Of a stretch of DNA of 64,000 nt, positions 47,524-60,473 are shown in pieces. This DNA is from Magnolia sinica (lineage: Eukaryota; Streptophyta; Magnoliopsida; Magnoliales; Magnoliaceae). The position numbers and the translations under genes were made by a program. Below the pieces are notes generated by a model. The model did not search any database. It had not been told where the DNA came from and was given only the letters and a program-made list of their open reading frames with translations. The DNA lies in NCBI RefSeq assembly GCF_029962835.1, contig NC_080578.1, positions 57,281,001 to 57,345,000 on the forward strand, in the 5' to 3' direction. Every line of letters begins with the position of its first letter. Positions within the stretch are counted from its first letter, which is position 1.

Positions 47524-48384
47524 TGTAACATTCTGAATTTTCACGGCCAAAGTTTATACTCATGCCCGAGAAAACTGGGTGCTAATAATTGAATAAATTG
47601 GATGTTTTAAAAATCGTACCATATTTTTTTCACTTAGATCACATCTAGTTACATTCATGAAGGTAACCATTCACAAGAATAAAATTGACTATATTTATTA
47701 TTTTATTAGAGTAAAAGAATTTAACAAATTATCAAATGCCCTCTTAATGGGAGCTTATTACATTATTGAGTTTACAGCGAAAGTATAATACTAAATCATA
47801 AAACTATCTTCTTATTCTTTCAGTATAATCTTCCATAGGGAGATGGTCCTCTGGGTCTTTAATCTGTGCATTACCTGCATCATTTATATAATTGGAGAGG
47901 GTCGATGCCTCACTCATAGTGATGGTTATTTTTAAGATTAGTAATAATTCAAGAGATTCATAAAAGTAATTTAAGGGTTCTAATACGTCTCGTACTCCAC
48001 TAGGAGGGGTATCAGCATGAGCAACCAATCTACATGAACGCATGCCGAGCAAAGTGTGTGTGGCTCATCATACATAGTGATCATCACAATGTGAAATATA
48101 ATTCATAAAAAACCAGACTCGCCTCACATCCTATAATTATGAAAATTTGCCAGCGTATCCAACGCTGCCGTAGATTTACGTGAACATCTCGATTTGGCAC
48201 AACACATGAGTCAGATGAATTACATGACACGATTTATTCATAGAGCGACTTTTTACGACATCCAATTTCGAAAGCGATGTAACATGCATTGCGAATTACA
48301 TACATCGATTTGTGCACCACTTCCCAAACCCAAGGAATTATGCGTCAACCAAGAGGGTTGTTTATTGGCCTCCAAGTACAGAGG
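47524..48384. mobile_element. LTR fragment with TGTAAC terminus
   Basis: It begins TGTAACATTCTGAATTTTC, close to the start of the solo LTR at 19,664 (ATAACACCCTGAATTTTC). The sequence then diverges, and no matching GTTACA end was found. The join to the Ty3 LTR near 48,385 is approximate. Confidence 0.5.
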
Positions 48385-49984
48385 TTCATAAGTAGTATCA
48401 TGTCAATACAGGGTCAATCCCACTGTTCACAGTCTTAAGTGTAAGGTTGCGATGTAGTAATAATCTCGGTGAGACTGAGGTTGAATCCATACAGACTAAT
48501 CATGTGTGTCTATTATGAAAGTAATTAGAATTAAAACTAGGAGAAGATTTAACCTAAATCAATAAAGTAGGGAGTAACTGTGAGATAATGAATTTAGAAA
48601 CTTAAGAATTTAAAGGGGGAACTAGGGTTTCTAGGGATCCACTTACAGCTATTAAGATGTTTCCTTATTTGATTCAAGGCACTCAATTGGAATTAAAATC
48701 CTATCCTATCTAATTAGAAGATATTCAATAAAATCAAATCTGAACTTCCATTGACCTAATTCTCAACGGATGAAAATTGTGAAGATTGGAAGTGATTCCA
48801 TCACCTAACCATGCTTAGGAGACTATGGTAGACAACAGGATATAGCAATCCAACAACCAACATAGGAGAATTGTGAATAATAGAAGGGATTCCATCACTC
48901 AGTCATGCCCAAGGGACGATGGAGAACAACAGGATTTTCTATTTTCACAAACTCCAAACAGAAAAAGAAGATACTTCAAGCTATTGTAGATCTAGTGTAA
49001 TTTAAGTCACAACAAATCCTTAGAAACTAAATGTATACCTTAAATATCAAACTAGAATCAAAGGAGTTCAACAATAACAAGAATCAAATAAGAAAAACAT
49101 CCCAACCATGCTATAAGCTTCACCCCTTAGCCCTAGGTAAGGGATTACAAACCTTAGAAGAAAGCATTAAAAACTAAGAAAAAGGAAAGAAGAACTTTTG
49201 GGAAGCGGCTCTGCTCTTTTGCTCTACTTCTCCAAACCATAGATATCCTAGAAAGACTTAGGAAACCCCTATTTATAAGTAAAGTTCTGCAAAATCATAA
49301 AATTGGATCAAATTTACGCAGTGCCCGTAAACACTACGTAACTAGTTCGATGTCATCGAACACCCTTCTATGTCATCGAAGGGGTTTGAATTCGGAAGTT
49401 GCACCTCTTCTTCTTTTACACTGCGTAAATCTCTGTGTGATCGAATTGTCCTTTGATGTTATCAAGTGAATCTTCGATCCATTGAACAAGTCTTCAAGTC
49501 ATCGAGAATGTGTCCAAAATAGTCTAGCAAGTTGCATCAATTTCTTCAATAAATTCGATGCCATCGATGTCATCTAGCACCTTCCTTTGAGTCATCGAAC
49601 ATGTCTTTGATTGATCAAGAAAAGTACCCAATATGTCCAGTAACCAACTCAATTTTTCCTCATAAATTCGATGTCATCGAACGGATATTCGATGTCATCA
49701 AACAATCTTTGCAATTTTTGCGCTTGTTCTTTCGACTTGCTTCCTTCGCCACTGGGTTTTCTTGGATCTTGGAGTCTTGAAATCTTCAATCTTGGTCTCC
49801 AAAGATCCCTTCTTTGCTTTGGCATTTCTTGAGCATTAAATCCATGTTTTTAGCATTCTTTTCAATCCAAGCTCTTAAATTCACCTTGTAACATAAACAC
49901 ATGTAAAATATACCATTAAGCCATATTATGTTTGTAAAACCAAGAAATAAATGGAGGATAATATGCAATATTTGACCCTCAACA
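48385..49984 (-). repeat. 3' LTR of Athila-like element 2
   Basis: Minus strand starts TGTTGAGGGTCAAATATTGC at 49,984, directly after GGTTGGGAATTG. TATAAATAGG at about 49,270-49,282. TCGATGTCATCGAA-like words cluster upstream of it at about 49,340-49,720. The end is near 48,385, with TTACTACATCGCAACC and TTGACCCTGTATTGAC. The exact left border is uncertain. Confidence 0.65.
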
Positions 49985-50206
49985 CAATTCCCAACCAGCA
50001 TTTTTCTAGTCCCGAGTAAAATATGTGATAAATAATTTTTCATCTCAAGTTCAAAATCCTTTTTCAGAAAATAATCTTTTGTTTACTTAAGTATGAATGG
50101 GTGGAGATAAGATACGAAGTGAGATTTGAAAACCCTAGAGCAGAATCACATAGGCAACCAATCAAGTAAGTTTTTTTATCAATTAGATTAGAGTATAAGT
50201 CTATTT
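49985..50206 (-). other. 3' internal end of Athila-like element 2
   Basis: Noncoding stretch between the satellite and the LTR, with the CTCGGGACTAG purine-tract site next to the LTR. Confidence 0.5.
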
Positions 50207-53200
50207 TGACATATTGTTTGAAGTGATTTCTAATCGATTGGAGGTCGTAAGAGCGATTATATTCCCATTAGAGGTCCAAAGAACAATTACGGGTGTGTAG
50301 GAGTTCCTTAAATTGATTATCGGTCCCAGGACGTCTCAAGAGCGATTACGAATTTATTAGAAGTCGACAGAGCAATTTAGGTCACAGAAGCAATTAAAGG
50401 CCTCAGGAGCGATTACAGATAGATTTATACTCACAAGAGCGTTTACGTTCCAGAAGTAGGAGGTCCTTGGTTGGCCTGATCCTCGGAGTCCTAGCCTTTA
50501 CATGATCAATCACACATATTTTTAATTTTTATGATGGATAGGATCCGTCGCAAATTTGTGACGGATCTGAATCCGTCACAGATCCATCGCAAGTTTTCGA
50601 CGGATCAAATCCGTCGTTTGATTTTTACTGCATGGAAAATTTCAATAGACCAAAATCGTTGTTAATTTAATTTTGTGATGGACATGTTCCCTCGTAAATT
50701 CAAATATTTGGCATATTGCTTGAAGTAAGTTCTGATTGATTTGAGGTCGCAAGAGCGATTATATTCCCATTAGAGGTCCAAAGATCAATTACGGGCGCGT
50801 CGGAGTTCCTTAGATTGATTATCGGTCCTAGGAGGTCTCAAGAGTGATTATGGATTTTTTAGAAGTCAATGGAGGGATTATGGTCATGGGAGGGATTAAG
50901 GGCCTCAGGAGCGATTACGGATCGATTTATAGTCACATGAGTGTTTATGTTCCAGAAGTAGGTCTTTGGTTGGTCTAATCCTCGGAGTCCTTATAGCCCT
51001 TACATAATCAATCTCACATATTTTTTTATTTTTATGACGGATAAGATCCGTCGTAAATTTGTGACGAATTTGAATGCGTCGCAACCATCGATTCATTTTT
51101 GCTGTGTGACAAATATCGACGGACCAAAACCATTATTAATTTGATTTTGCCACGGACATGTTCTATCGCAAATTCAAAAATTTGGCATATTGTCTGAAGT
51201 GATTTCTGATTGATTGGAGGTCGTAGGAGCAATTATATTCCTATTAGAGGTCTAAAGAGCAATTACAGGTGCGTTGGAGTTCCTTAGATTGATTATAGGC
51301 CCCAGGAGGTCTCAAGAGCGATTACGGATTGTTTAGAAGTTAATGGAGCGATTACGGACATGGGAGCGATTACGGGCCTCAGGAGCAATTACAGACCAAT
51401 TTATAGTCACAAGAGCGTTTACGTTCCAGAAGTAGGTCCTTGGTTGGCCTGATCCACGGAGTCCTTCTAGCCTTTACATGATCAATCTCATGTATTTTTT
51501 ATTTTTATGATGGATAGGATTCGTCGTAAATTTGTGACGAATCTGAATCCGTTGCAGATCCATTGTAAATTTTCGACGGTTCACATCCGTCAATTGATTT
51601 TCCTTGCATGGATAATATCGATGGATCAAAACCATTGTTAATTTAATTTTGTGACGGACATGTTCCGTTGTAAATTCACTATTTTGGCATATTGTTTGAA
51701 GTAATTTCTAATCGATTGGAGGTTGTAAGAGCAATTATATTCCCATTAGAGGTCCAAAGAGCAATTATGGGTGCGTCGGAGTTAGATTGATTATCGGTCC
51801 CAGGAGGTCTCAAGAGCGATTACAGATTTATTAGAAGTCGATGGAGCGATTACGGTCATAGAAGCGATTAGGGGCCTCAAGAGCGATTACGGACCAATTT
51901 ATAGTCACATGAGTGTTTACGTTCCAGAAGTAGGAGCTCCTTGGTTAGCCTGATCCTCAGAGTCCTTCTAGCCTTTATATGATTAATCTCACGTATTTTT
52001 TATTTTTATGATGGATAAGATCCGTTGTAAATTTGTGACGGATGTGAATCCGTCCCATATCCATCGTAAAATTTTGAACGGTTCACATCCGCTATTTGAT
52101 TTTTGCTGCATGGCAAATATTGGCGGACTAAAACCGTCGTTAATTTATTTTTGCGATGGACATGTTCCCTCATAAATTCACAATTTTGGCATATTGTTTG
52201 AAGTGATTTTTGATCAATTGGATGTCGTAAGAGCGATTATATTCCCATTAGAGGTCCAAAGAGCAATTACAGGTGTGTCGGAGTTCCTTAGATCGATTCT
52301 AGGTCCCAGGAGGTCTCAAGAGTGAATACAGATTGATTAGAAGTCAATGAAGCAATTACGGTCATAGGAGCAATTAAGGGCCTCAAGAGCAATTACGGAT
52401 CGATTTATAGTCACAAGAGCATTTACGTTTCAGAAGTAAGTCCTTGGTTGGCCTGATCCTCGACGTCCTTCTAGCCTTTACATGATCAATCTCATGTATT
52501 TTTTATTTTTATGACAGATAAAATCTGTTGTAAATTTGTGACGGATGTGAATCCGTCCCAGACCCTTTGTAAAATTTTTTACGGTTCACATCTGTCGTTT
52601 GATTTTTGCTGCATGGCAAATATCGACGGACCAAAATCATCGTTAATTTATTTTTGTGATAGACATGTTCCCTCACAAATTCACAATTTTGGCATATGTT
52701 TGAAGCGATTTTTGATCGATTAGAGGTCATAGGAGCGATTATTTTCCCATTAGAGGTCCAAAGAGCAATTACGGGCGTGTCGGAGTTCCTTAGATTGATT
52801 ATAGGTCTCAGGAGGTATCAAGAGTGATTACGGATTGAATAGAAGTCAATGAAATGATTACGGTCACGGAAGCGATTAAGGGCCTTAGGTGCGATTACAG
52901 ACCAATTATAGTCACAAGAGCTTTTACGTTCCAAAAGTAGGAGGTCCTTGGTTGGCTTGATCCTCAGAATCCTAGCCTTTACATGATCAATCTCACGTAT
53001 TTTTTATTTTTATGATGGATAGGATCCGTCGTAAATTTGTGACGAATGTGAATCCATCCCAGATCTATCACAAATTTTTGACGGTACACATCCATCGTTT
53101 GATTTTTGCTGCATGGCAAATATCGATGGACCAATACCGTCTTTAATTTGATTTTATGATGGACATGTTCCATTGTAAATTCACAATTTTGGCAAATTGT

Positions 53201-55585
53201 CTGAACTGGTTTCTGATCGATTGGAGGTCGTAGGAGCAATTATATTCCCATTAGAGGTCCAAAGAGCAACTATGGGTGCATCGGAGTTCCTCAGATTGAT
53301 TAAAGGTCCCACGAGGTCTCAAGAGCGATTACAGATTTGATTAGAAATCAAGGACTACAGTCATGGGAGCGATTAAAGGCCTTAGTAGCGATTACGGACC
53401 GATTTATAGTCACAAGAGTGTTTACGTTCCAGAAGTAGGAGGTACTTGGTCGACCTGATCCTCGGAGTCCTTCTAACCTTTACATGAACAATCTCACGTA
53501 TTTTTTATTTTTATAACGGATAGGATCCGTCGTAAATTTGTGACGGATCTAAGTCCATCACAGATCCATCGTAAATTTTCGACAGTTCACATCCGTCGTT
53601 TGATTTTTGCTGCATGCAAAATATTGACGGACCAAAACCGTCGTTAATTTAATTTTGAGATGGACATGTTCCCTCGCAAATTCACAATTTTGGCATATTG
53701 TTTGAAGCGATTTCTGATCGATTGGAGGTCGTAAGAGCGATTATATTCCCATTAGAGGTCCAAAGAGCAGTTATGGGCGCGTCGGAGTTCCTTAGATTGT
53801 TTATAGGTCCCAGGAGGTCTTAAGAGCGATTATGGATTTGTTAGAAGTAAATGGAGTGATTACGGTCACAGGAGCGATTAAGGGCCTTAGGAGCGATTAT
53901 GGACCGATTTATAGTCACATGAGCGTTTACGTTTCAGAAGTAGGTCTTTGGTTGGTCTGATCCTTGGAGTCCTTCTAGCCTTTACATAATCAATCTCACG
54001 TATTTTTTTTAATTTTTATGACGGATAAGATCCGTCGTAAATTTGTGACGGATTTGAATCCGTCGTAACCATCGATTCATTTTTGCTGCGTGGCAAATAT
54101 CGACAGACCAAAACCGTTGTTAATTTGATTTTGCGACCGACATATTCTGTCGTAAATTTAGAAATTTGGCATATTGTTTGAAGTGATTTCTGATCGATTG
54201 GAGGTCATAGGAGCGATTATATTCCTATTAGAGGTCCAAAGAGGAAATATGGGTGCGTTGGAGTTCCTTAGATTAATTGTAAGTCCTAGGTCTCAAGAGT
54301 GATTACGGATTGTTTAGAAGTTAATGGAGCGATTATGGTCATGAGAGCGATTAAGGGCCTCATGAGCGATTATGGACCGATTTATAGTCACAAGAACATT
54401 TACGTTGCAGAAGTAGGAGCTCCTTGGTTGGCCTAATCCTTAGCGTCCTTCTAGCCTTTACATGATCAATCTCACGTATTTTTTTTATGACGGACAGGAT
54501 CTGTCATAAATTTATGACGGATGTGAATGTCCCAGATCCATCCGAAATTTTCAACGGTTCACATCCGTCGTTTAATTTTTGTTCCATGGCAAATATCGAC
54601 AGATCAAAATCGTCGTTAATTTGATTTTGCGATGGACATGTTTCGTCACAAATTCACAATCTTGGCAATTGTTTGAAGCGATTTCTGATCGATTGGAGTT
54701 CATATGAGCAATTATTTTCCCTTTAGAGCTCCAAAGAGCAATTACGGGGGAGTCGGAGTTCCTTAGATTGATTATAGGTCCCAGGAGGTCTCAAGAGTGA
54801 TTACGGATTGATTAGAAGTTAATGAAACGATTATGGTCGCAGGAGCGATTAAGGGCCTTAGGAGCGATTACAGACCAATTTATAGTCACATAGAGCGTTT
54901 ACGTTCTAGAAGTAGGAGCTCCTTGGTTAGCCTGAGCCTTAGAGTCCCTCTAGCATTTACATAATCAATCTCACGTATTTTTTATTTTTATGATGGATAG
55001 GATCCGTCATAAATTTGTGACGGATGTGAATCCTTCCCAGATCCATCGTAAAATTTTCGATGGTTCACATCCGTCGTTTGATTTTTGTTACGTAGCAAAT
55101 TTCGTTGGACCAAAACTGTCATTAATTTGATTTTATGATGTACATATTCCCTCATAAATTCACAATTTTGACATATTATTTGAAGCGATTTCTGATTGAT
55201 TGGAGGTCATAGGAGCAATTATTTTTCCATTAGAGGTCCAAAGAGCAATTACGGGCGCGTCGGAGTTCCTTAGATTGATTATAGGTCTCAGGAGGTCTCA
55301 ACAGCGATTACGAATTGATTAGAAGTCAAGGGAGTAACTACGATCATGGGAGCGATTAAGGGCCTTGGGAGCGATTACGGACCGATTTATAGTCACAAGA
55401 GCATTTACATTCCAGAAGTAGGAGCTCCTTGGTTGGCCTGATCCTTAGAGTCCTTCTAACATTTACATGATCAATCTCACATATTTTTTATTTTTATGAC
55501 GGATAGGATCTGTCGTAAATTTGTGACGGATGTCAATCCATCCCACATCCATCATAAATTTTTGACAGTACGAATACTATTGTTT
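50207..55585. repeat. satellite-like tandem array, ~500-bp unit, about 10.7 copies
   Basis: The anchor TTTTTATTTTTATGA(C/T)GGATA recurs near 50,535, 51,037, 51,510, 52,008, 52,512, 53,013, 53,515, 54,018, 54,488, 54,993 and 55,497. Spacing is about 500 bp, with two short units of about 470. One half of each unit has about seven GAGCGATTACGG-like words. The other half has inverted GACGGAT/ATCCGTC words. No gene lies inside. Confidence 0.92.
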
Positions 55586-56460
55586 CATAATGTTAGCCAT
55601 GCTCATCACTTTAAGATTGGTTTGAATTTAAGTACTGATTCCGAACTCATACCCTTGTCCTTCTTTTTCCAGTTTTTAATTTTTTTTATCAACGGTCAAT
55701 TTTTATCCATTCTTTATTTTTGTATTCTTTTCCAGATTTTTCATTCTTTTCATTCTTTTTCATGACCTCTTTGTCGATCTCCTGTTTTTTAACTGGTTCT
55801 TTTCTTCTTTTAAGGTGGATAAAATTCTTCAGACTCTATTCTCACCATCTATCAGTGATTCACATACTAAAAATCAGAACTTCTAGCATGTCTTACCGAA
55901 GACAAATTGAATGTGTCCTGTGATCTAGATTAACATGATATTCAAACTACCTCTTAATCAATTGAGCGCAAGTACTTAGGTGATAAGTTACTTAGATGAT
56001 TAGACTCCCGCAATTCAAGATTCAATCTCTATCTTATCATACTCAAAGCATTCTTAGTACACAATTTATTGCTTCCTAAATAGATTTTAACTTGAAAATA
56101 TTGAGAAACTTTCAAGTTTTTTTGCCCAAAACTGAGGAAAACACTGATTAGGTTACCTAATCCCCCACACCTCATAAAAAAAATTCTACATTGTCCTCAT
56201 TGTCCAAGAAATAAGCATGTGATGTAAAAGAGGGAACAAAAATAAAGGAGATAGTGTTAGAAAGATAGTACCTGGAAGAAGGAATTTTGAAGCTTTTTTT
56301 ACAGATCTTAGCATAAAATGGGTTAGCACAAAATGAAACTCAATAGAGTATAAGCAAACTATCCTAAACAGCAAAAAGCAAACTACCCTAGTCCTATGAA
56401 AGCGATAAACCTACCTATACCTCCATTAGACTAGGAGATCAATCCTGGTCACAGGATTAG
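55586..56460 (-). other. 3' noncoding region between integrase and the array
   Basis: No gene seen. Minus strand near 56,180-56,215 reads GGACAATGAGGACAATGTAG, matching the site at 5,641 in the other Athila copy. Confidence 0.5.
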
Positions 56461-57660
56461 TCAGAGGTATGGACATGTCCTCTGAATTGAGAATTTCTCC
56501 ATAAATGACTTTAAACGATGTCCATTCACTTTAAACCTATTGTCATTGTTTGAATTCTCTATCTCAATAGCCCCATGAGGATAGACATTTACAATAGTGA
56601 AAGGGCAGGACCAAAGAGATCGGAGCTTTCCCGAAAAAAGATGTAACTGAGAATTGTACAAAAGGACTTTCTGGTCAGTCAAGAACAATTTGCGAAGGAT
56701 GTTCTTATCATGGAACACCTTCATCTTGTCTTTGTAAATTCTCGAGTTCTCGTATACTCATTCCATATCTCCTCTAGTTCGTTCAATTGTAGCTTGCGCA
56801 ACGAGCCAGTGTTGTCTAAATCAATACTTAGATTCTTAATAGCCTAATAGGTTCTATGTTCCAACTCCACAAGTAAGCGACAAGATTTCCCATAAACAAG
56901 TCTAAAGGTAGACATTTCAATAGGAGTTTTAAATGTAGTATGGTAAGCCCATAGAGGATCGGTCAATTGGATTGACCAATCTTTGCGGTCAGGGTTAACC
57001 ATTTTCTCTAAAATTTGTTTAATCTCCCTATTAGAAATCTCAGCTTGCCCACTTGTCTATGGATGGTATGGAGTGCTCACCTTGTGAGAGATGCCATATT
57101 TCTTCATTAAGTTTGCGAATGGCCTATTGCAAAAATGTGAGTCTCCATCACTAATGATGGCCTAGGGCATTCCAAACCGGGAAAGAATGTTTTCTTTTAA
57201 GAATTTAATGACCATTTGATGGTCATTGTTTCAGCACGGGATCACTTAGACCCATTTAGTGACATAGTCTACAACTAATAGAATGTATAAATTCCCATGA
57301 GATTGAGGAAATGGTCCCATGAAACCCCAGCAATCAAATGCTTCGATTATGAGAATGGGGTTTAAAGGCATCATATTTTGACTGGACAATGCTCCTAACT
57401 TTTGACATTGCTCACAAGCTTTTCAAAACTTGTGAGTGTCCTTGAACATAATGGGCCAATAAAAGTCGCATTGCAGGATTTTGGCCATGGTCTTTTTAGT
57501 AGAAAAGTGACCACCACAGGCCAGACTTGACAGTAGGAGATGACACTTTATTGTTCATTGTCTGGCACACATCTCCTTAAAATCTAATTTGGATAATATT
57601 TAAATAAACAAGATCATCCTAGAAGATTTTGCGTGCCTCGGCAAAAAAATTCTTCTTATC
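56461..57660 (-). pseudogene. integrase of Athila-like element 2
   Basis: The C-terminal part reads [47 protein letters not shown] (56,461-56,724). Further upstream the core has AIISDGDSHFC (second Asp intact, about 57,145) and STPYHP with a stop, then AEISNREI (Glu). Several stops and frameshifts break it. It matches 4,136-5,495 throughout. Confidence 0.75.
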
Positions 57661-57779
57661 TTGTGCAGTCCAATGTGTTGGCGTGAAACCTGTGGGAAGG
57701 TAATTAGCAATATTAGCAAACCAAGGTGAGTGGGAGACTTTAAACAATTATTCGTCAGGGAACATGTCATTTATGGGTG

Positions 57780-58200
57780 CCATCTCAAGGGAATCAGGGA
57801 GGTCATGCCTCGAAAGGTGATCAGCTACTACGTTTTCTACTCTCTTTTTATCTTTTATTTCCAAATTAAATTCTTGGAGTAGGAGGTCATTCTTTGAAAG
57901 AAGATACTTGAGCGCTACATGATCATGTAGATAATGACCTTGGATCCGATTAAGTAAGATCTAAATTTGTCCAAAGTAAATACTACGGCCAAGAGGTCTA
58001 TTTTTGTAGTAGAGTAATTCACTTCGGTCGAATTTAGAGTCTTACTTGCGTAATGAATAACATAAGGCTTCTTTTCTTTTCTCTGGCCTAACACCAACCC
58101 AATAACATAGTTAGACCATCACATATAAGTTCAAAAGGAATATTCCAATCAGGTGGCTTTATAATAGTTGTGGTAGTCAACATGCCCTTGAGCTTAGAAA
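57780..58200 (-). pseudogene. RNase H of Athila-like element 2
   Basis: [19 protein letters not shown] is followed by KIDLLAVVF, where the other copy has EKELLVVVF, so the Glu pair is altered. The FTDHSALK segment is shifted out of frame. The end still codes for the VADHLSR motif near 57,815. Confidence 0.7.
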
Positions 58201-59130
58201 AAGCTTCTTAACATTGCTCAGTCTACTCATATGAAATGTCCTTTTGAAGTAAATTGCATAAAGGATGACATATGTGACTAAAGTCCTTTATGAATCTTTT
58301 GTAAAATCTAGCGTGTCCTAAGAAGGATCACACGTCTTGTATGCTTTTGGGTGGGGGTAGGGTAGAGATAAGATCAATTTTAGCTTTATCTACCTCAATT
58401 TCGTTGGACAAAATGATATATCCTAGGACTATTCCCTTACGAACCATGAAATGACACTTCTCCCAATTGAGTACCAAATTCTTTTCTTCACATCTTTTTA
58501 ACACACATTTAAGATTTGCTAAGTAATTGCTGAAAGATGGACCAAAGACAGAGAAGTCGTCCATGAAGACCTTTAGATATTGCCCCACTATGTCAGAAAA
58601 AATACTCAACATGCATCACAAAAAGTGGTGAGCGCATTACATAATACGAATGACATCCTTCGATAAGCAAAGGTGTTAAAGGGACATGTGAACATGGTCT
58701 TTTCTTGATCTTCAAGGGCTATCTCTATCTGGTTGTAGTCTAAATACCCGTCAAGGAAGCAATAGTACGAGTGACCAGCTAACCTTTCCAAGATTTGATT
58801 AATGAAGGGCAAAGGAAAGTGGTCCTTCCTAGTGACAGTATTCAATTTTTGGTAGTCAATGTACATTCTCCAATCGGTAGTCACCCTAGTTGGCACGAGT
58901 TCGTTATTGGCATTGGCTATTATGGTGATTCCCGACTTCTTGGGAAGCACCTGAGTTAGACTCACCCATTGGCTATCCGATATAGGGTATATGATACCCA
59001 CATCTAATAGCTTAAGAACTTCTGCCTTAACCACTTTCTTGATGTTTAGATTTAGTCTACGTTGTGGTTACCGAGAGGTCTTCGTGTTATCATCTAGATA
59101 AATGTGGTGAGTACAAATCGAGGGGTCAAT
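58201..59130 (-). pseudogene. reverse transcriptase of Athila-like element 2
   Basis: KLLDVGIIYPISDSQWVS, WRMYIDYQKLN, HFPLPFINQILERL and FVLCNALTTF lie in 58,606-59,034. In the next frame are VFMDDFSVFGPSF (both catalytic Asp present) and the thumb with GIVLGYIILSNEIEVD (58,328-58,612). The consensus FGLCNAP is changed to FVLCNAL. One frameshift separates the two parts. Confidence 0.85.
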
Positions 59131-59245
59131 TCCCTTGAGGTTCGGAATCGACCATCTAAGGGCTCCCTTGTGCTCAATAAGAGTAGAGACGAGCATACTT
59201 TCCTATTCTTACTCGAGGTGGGAAGAAATCACCACTGGGTATGTC

Positions 59246-60013
59246 TCATCTTGACCTAAATAGACATTTCAAATTAGAGGGTAAAGGTTTTAGGTCAAGC
59301 TTCAGTGCATGGAGGTTAGACGGTAGAGGTACAACATCAGTTTGGGGCAATTCTTTGAATTCTGCCCTCCACCGGTTAACTTTAAGTACTGGCATGGTAT
59401 CCAGCATGGTCCCCATCTCCCTAATCATGTCATCATTAAAATCATGGGAGTGGACTAGGGATGTCTCTACAGGATCAGGGGATAAGGTCAGAAGTACTCT
59501 ATCTTCCATGAAAGAATCAATCAGGTTAATATCGTGGGAATCATCTTCATCCTCTAAATATTTTCCTGTGTAGAAAAAGATATTAAACTCCAATGTCATA
59601 TTCCCATAAGACATACTCATGACTCCATTCCTGCAATTAATGATTGCGTTTGAAGTGACAAGGAATGGGCGACCAAGAATGATGGAAATTTGAGTACTCA
59701 TGTCCACGATGGGTTGAGTATCCAAGATGATAAAATCTACTAGATAGTAGAATTTGTCAACCTAGACCAATACATTCTCGATTATCCCTCTTGGTACATG
59801 GACTAAGTGATCGGCAAGTTGTAACGTGGTACGGGTGGGTTTTAATTCACCTAGACCTAGTTGCTCGTAGACCGAGTATGGGATCAGATTCACACTCACT
59901 CCTAAGTTAAGAATTGCGTGCTCAATCCGGTAGTTCCTAATTACACAAGTGATGGTTGGGCTACCGGGATCCTTGTACTTTTGTGGCATATCTTGCTTTA
60001 GGATGACACTCAC
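59246..60013 (-). pseudogene. protease and linker of Athila-like element 2
   Basis: MPQKYKDPGSPTITC, AILNLGVSVNLIPYSVYEQLGLGELKPT and the IILGRPFLVTSNAIINCRNG strand. The active-site DLGAS of the family is NLGVS here, so the catalytic Asp is lost. A stop near 59,761 divides it. Confidence 0.75.
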
Positions 60014-60473
60014 TTTTTCAGTTAAAAAGATTTTCTTTTAGATACTTTGCCTTCTTTTGGTCATACACAAGTCTTTCAGAAATTTACCATATGAAAGTAT
60101 TTACTTAACGGCATCTAGTAGAGGAATATTGACCTTCACTTGCTTAAGCACCTCTAGAATGTCCTGAGAGTTAAAGAGATTTTGGTGCTATCAACTGTTA
60201 GGGAAATGGGGCAATTGGCTTGCCTTAAAGTTCTGGATCTAATTCTTGTGGAGTAGTGCTAGGTCTATCATTGTTGTCTTCTTTCAGGTCCTTAGGCATT
60301 TCAGCCATAACTGGAATGGTTTTGTCAATGGTCTTCTCACTCCTAAGAGTGGTAATAGATTTAGCTTGCTCCATCCAATTTGAAGAGCTTGGGTTGCTAA
60401 CTTCATATTGTGGTTTTAGATTGGGAAGAGGTTAAGTTGGAAGGCTGTAAGTGCTATAGTTTATAGCCCTGTT
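60014..60473 (-). pseudogene. Gag C-terminal tail of Athila-like element 2
   Basis: Readable pieces include EQAKSITTLRSEK, IPVMAEMPKDL and TPQELDPEL, matching the end of gag at 97-1,641. The rest of gag is displaced by the copia LTR starting at 60,474. Confidence 0.65.

Larger units (their letters stand above)
48385..60473 (-). mobile_element. Athila-like Ty3/gypsy element 2 with a tandem array in its 3' region
   Basis: In minus-strand order: gag tail cut by the copia LTR at 60,474, then protease, RT, RNase H and integrase down to 56,461. A 3' noncoding region follows that includes a 5.4-kb satellite array, then a GCTCGGGACTAG-like site near 49,990-50,020 and an LTR. Joining the satellite's two flanks into one element is my inference from their order, strand and the shared purine-tract sites. 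Confidence 0.65.

Noticed and set aside
47804..48052. 82-residue minus-strand frame as a gene
   Set aside because: No domain, no start context, and it lies within an LTR-like fragment.
47519..48398. GTAGT on both sides of the TGTAAC fragment as a target duplication
   Set aside because: The right-hand GTAGT appears to lie in sequence belonging to the neighbouring Ty3 LTR end, and no GTTACA terminus precedes it.
50905..53239. Minus-strand frames of 60-86 residues in the satellite
   Set aside because: They recur at the array period and have no family match; products of the tandem repeat.
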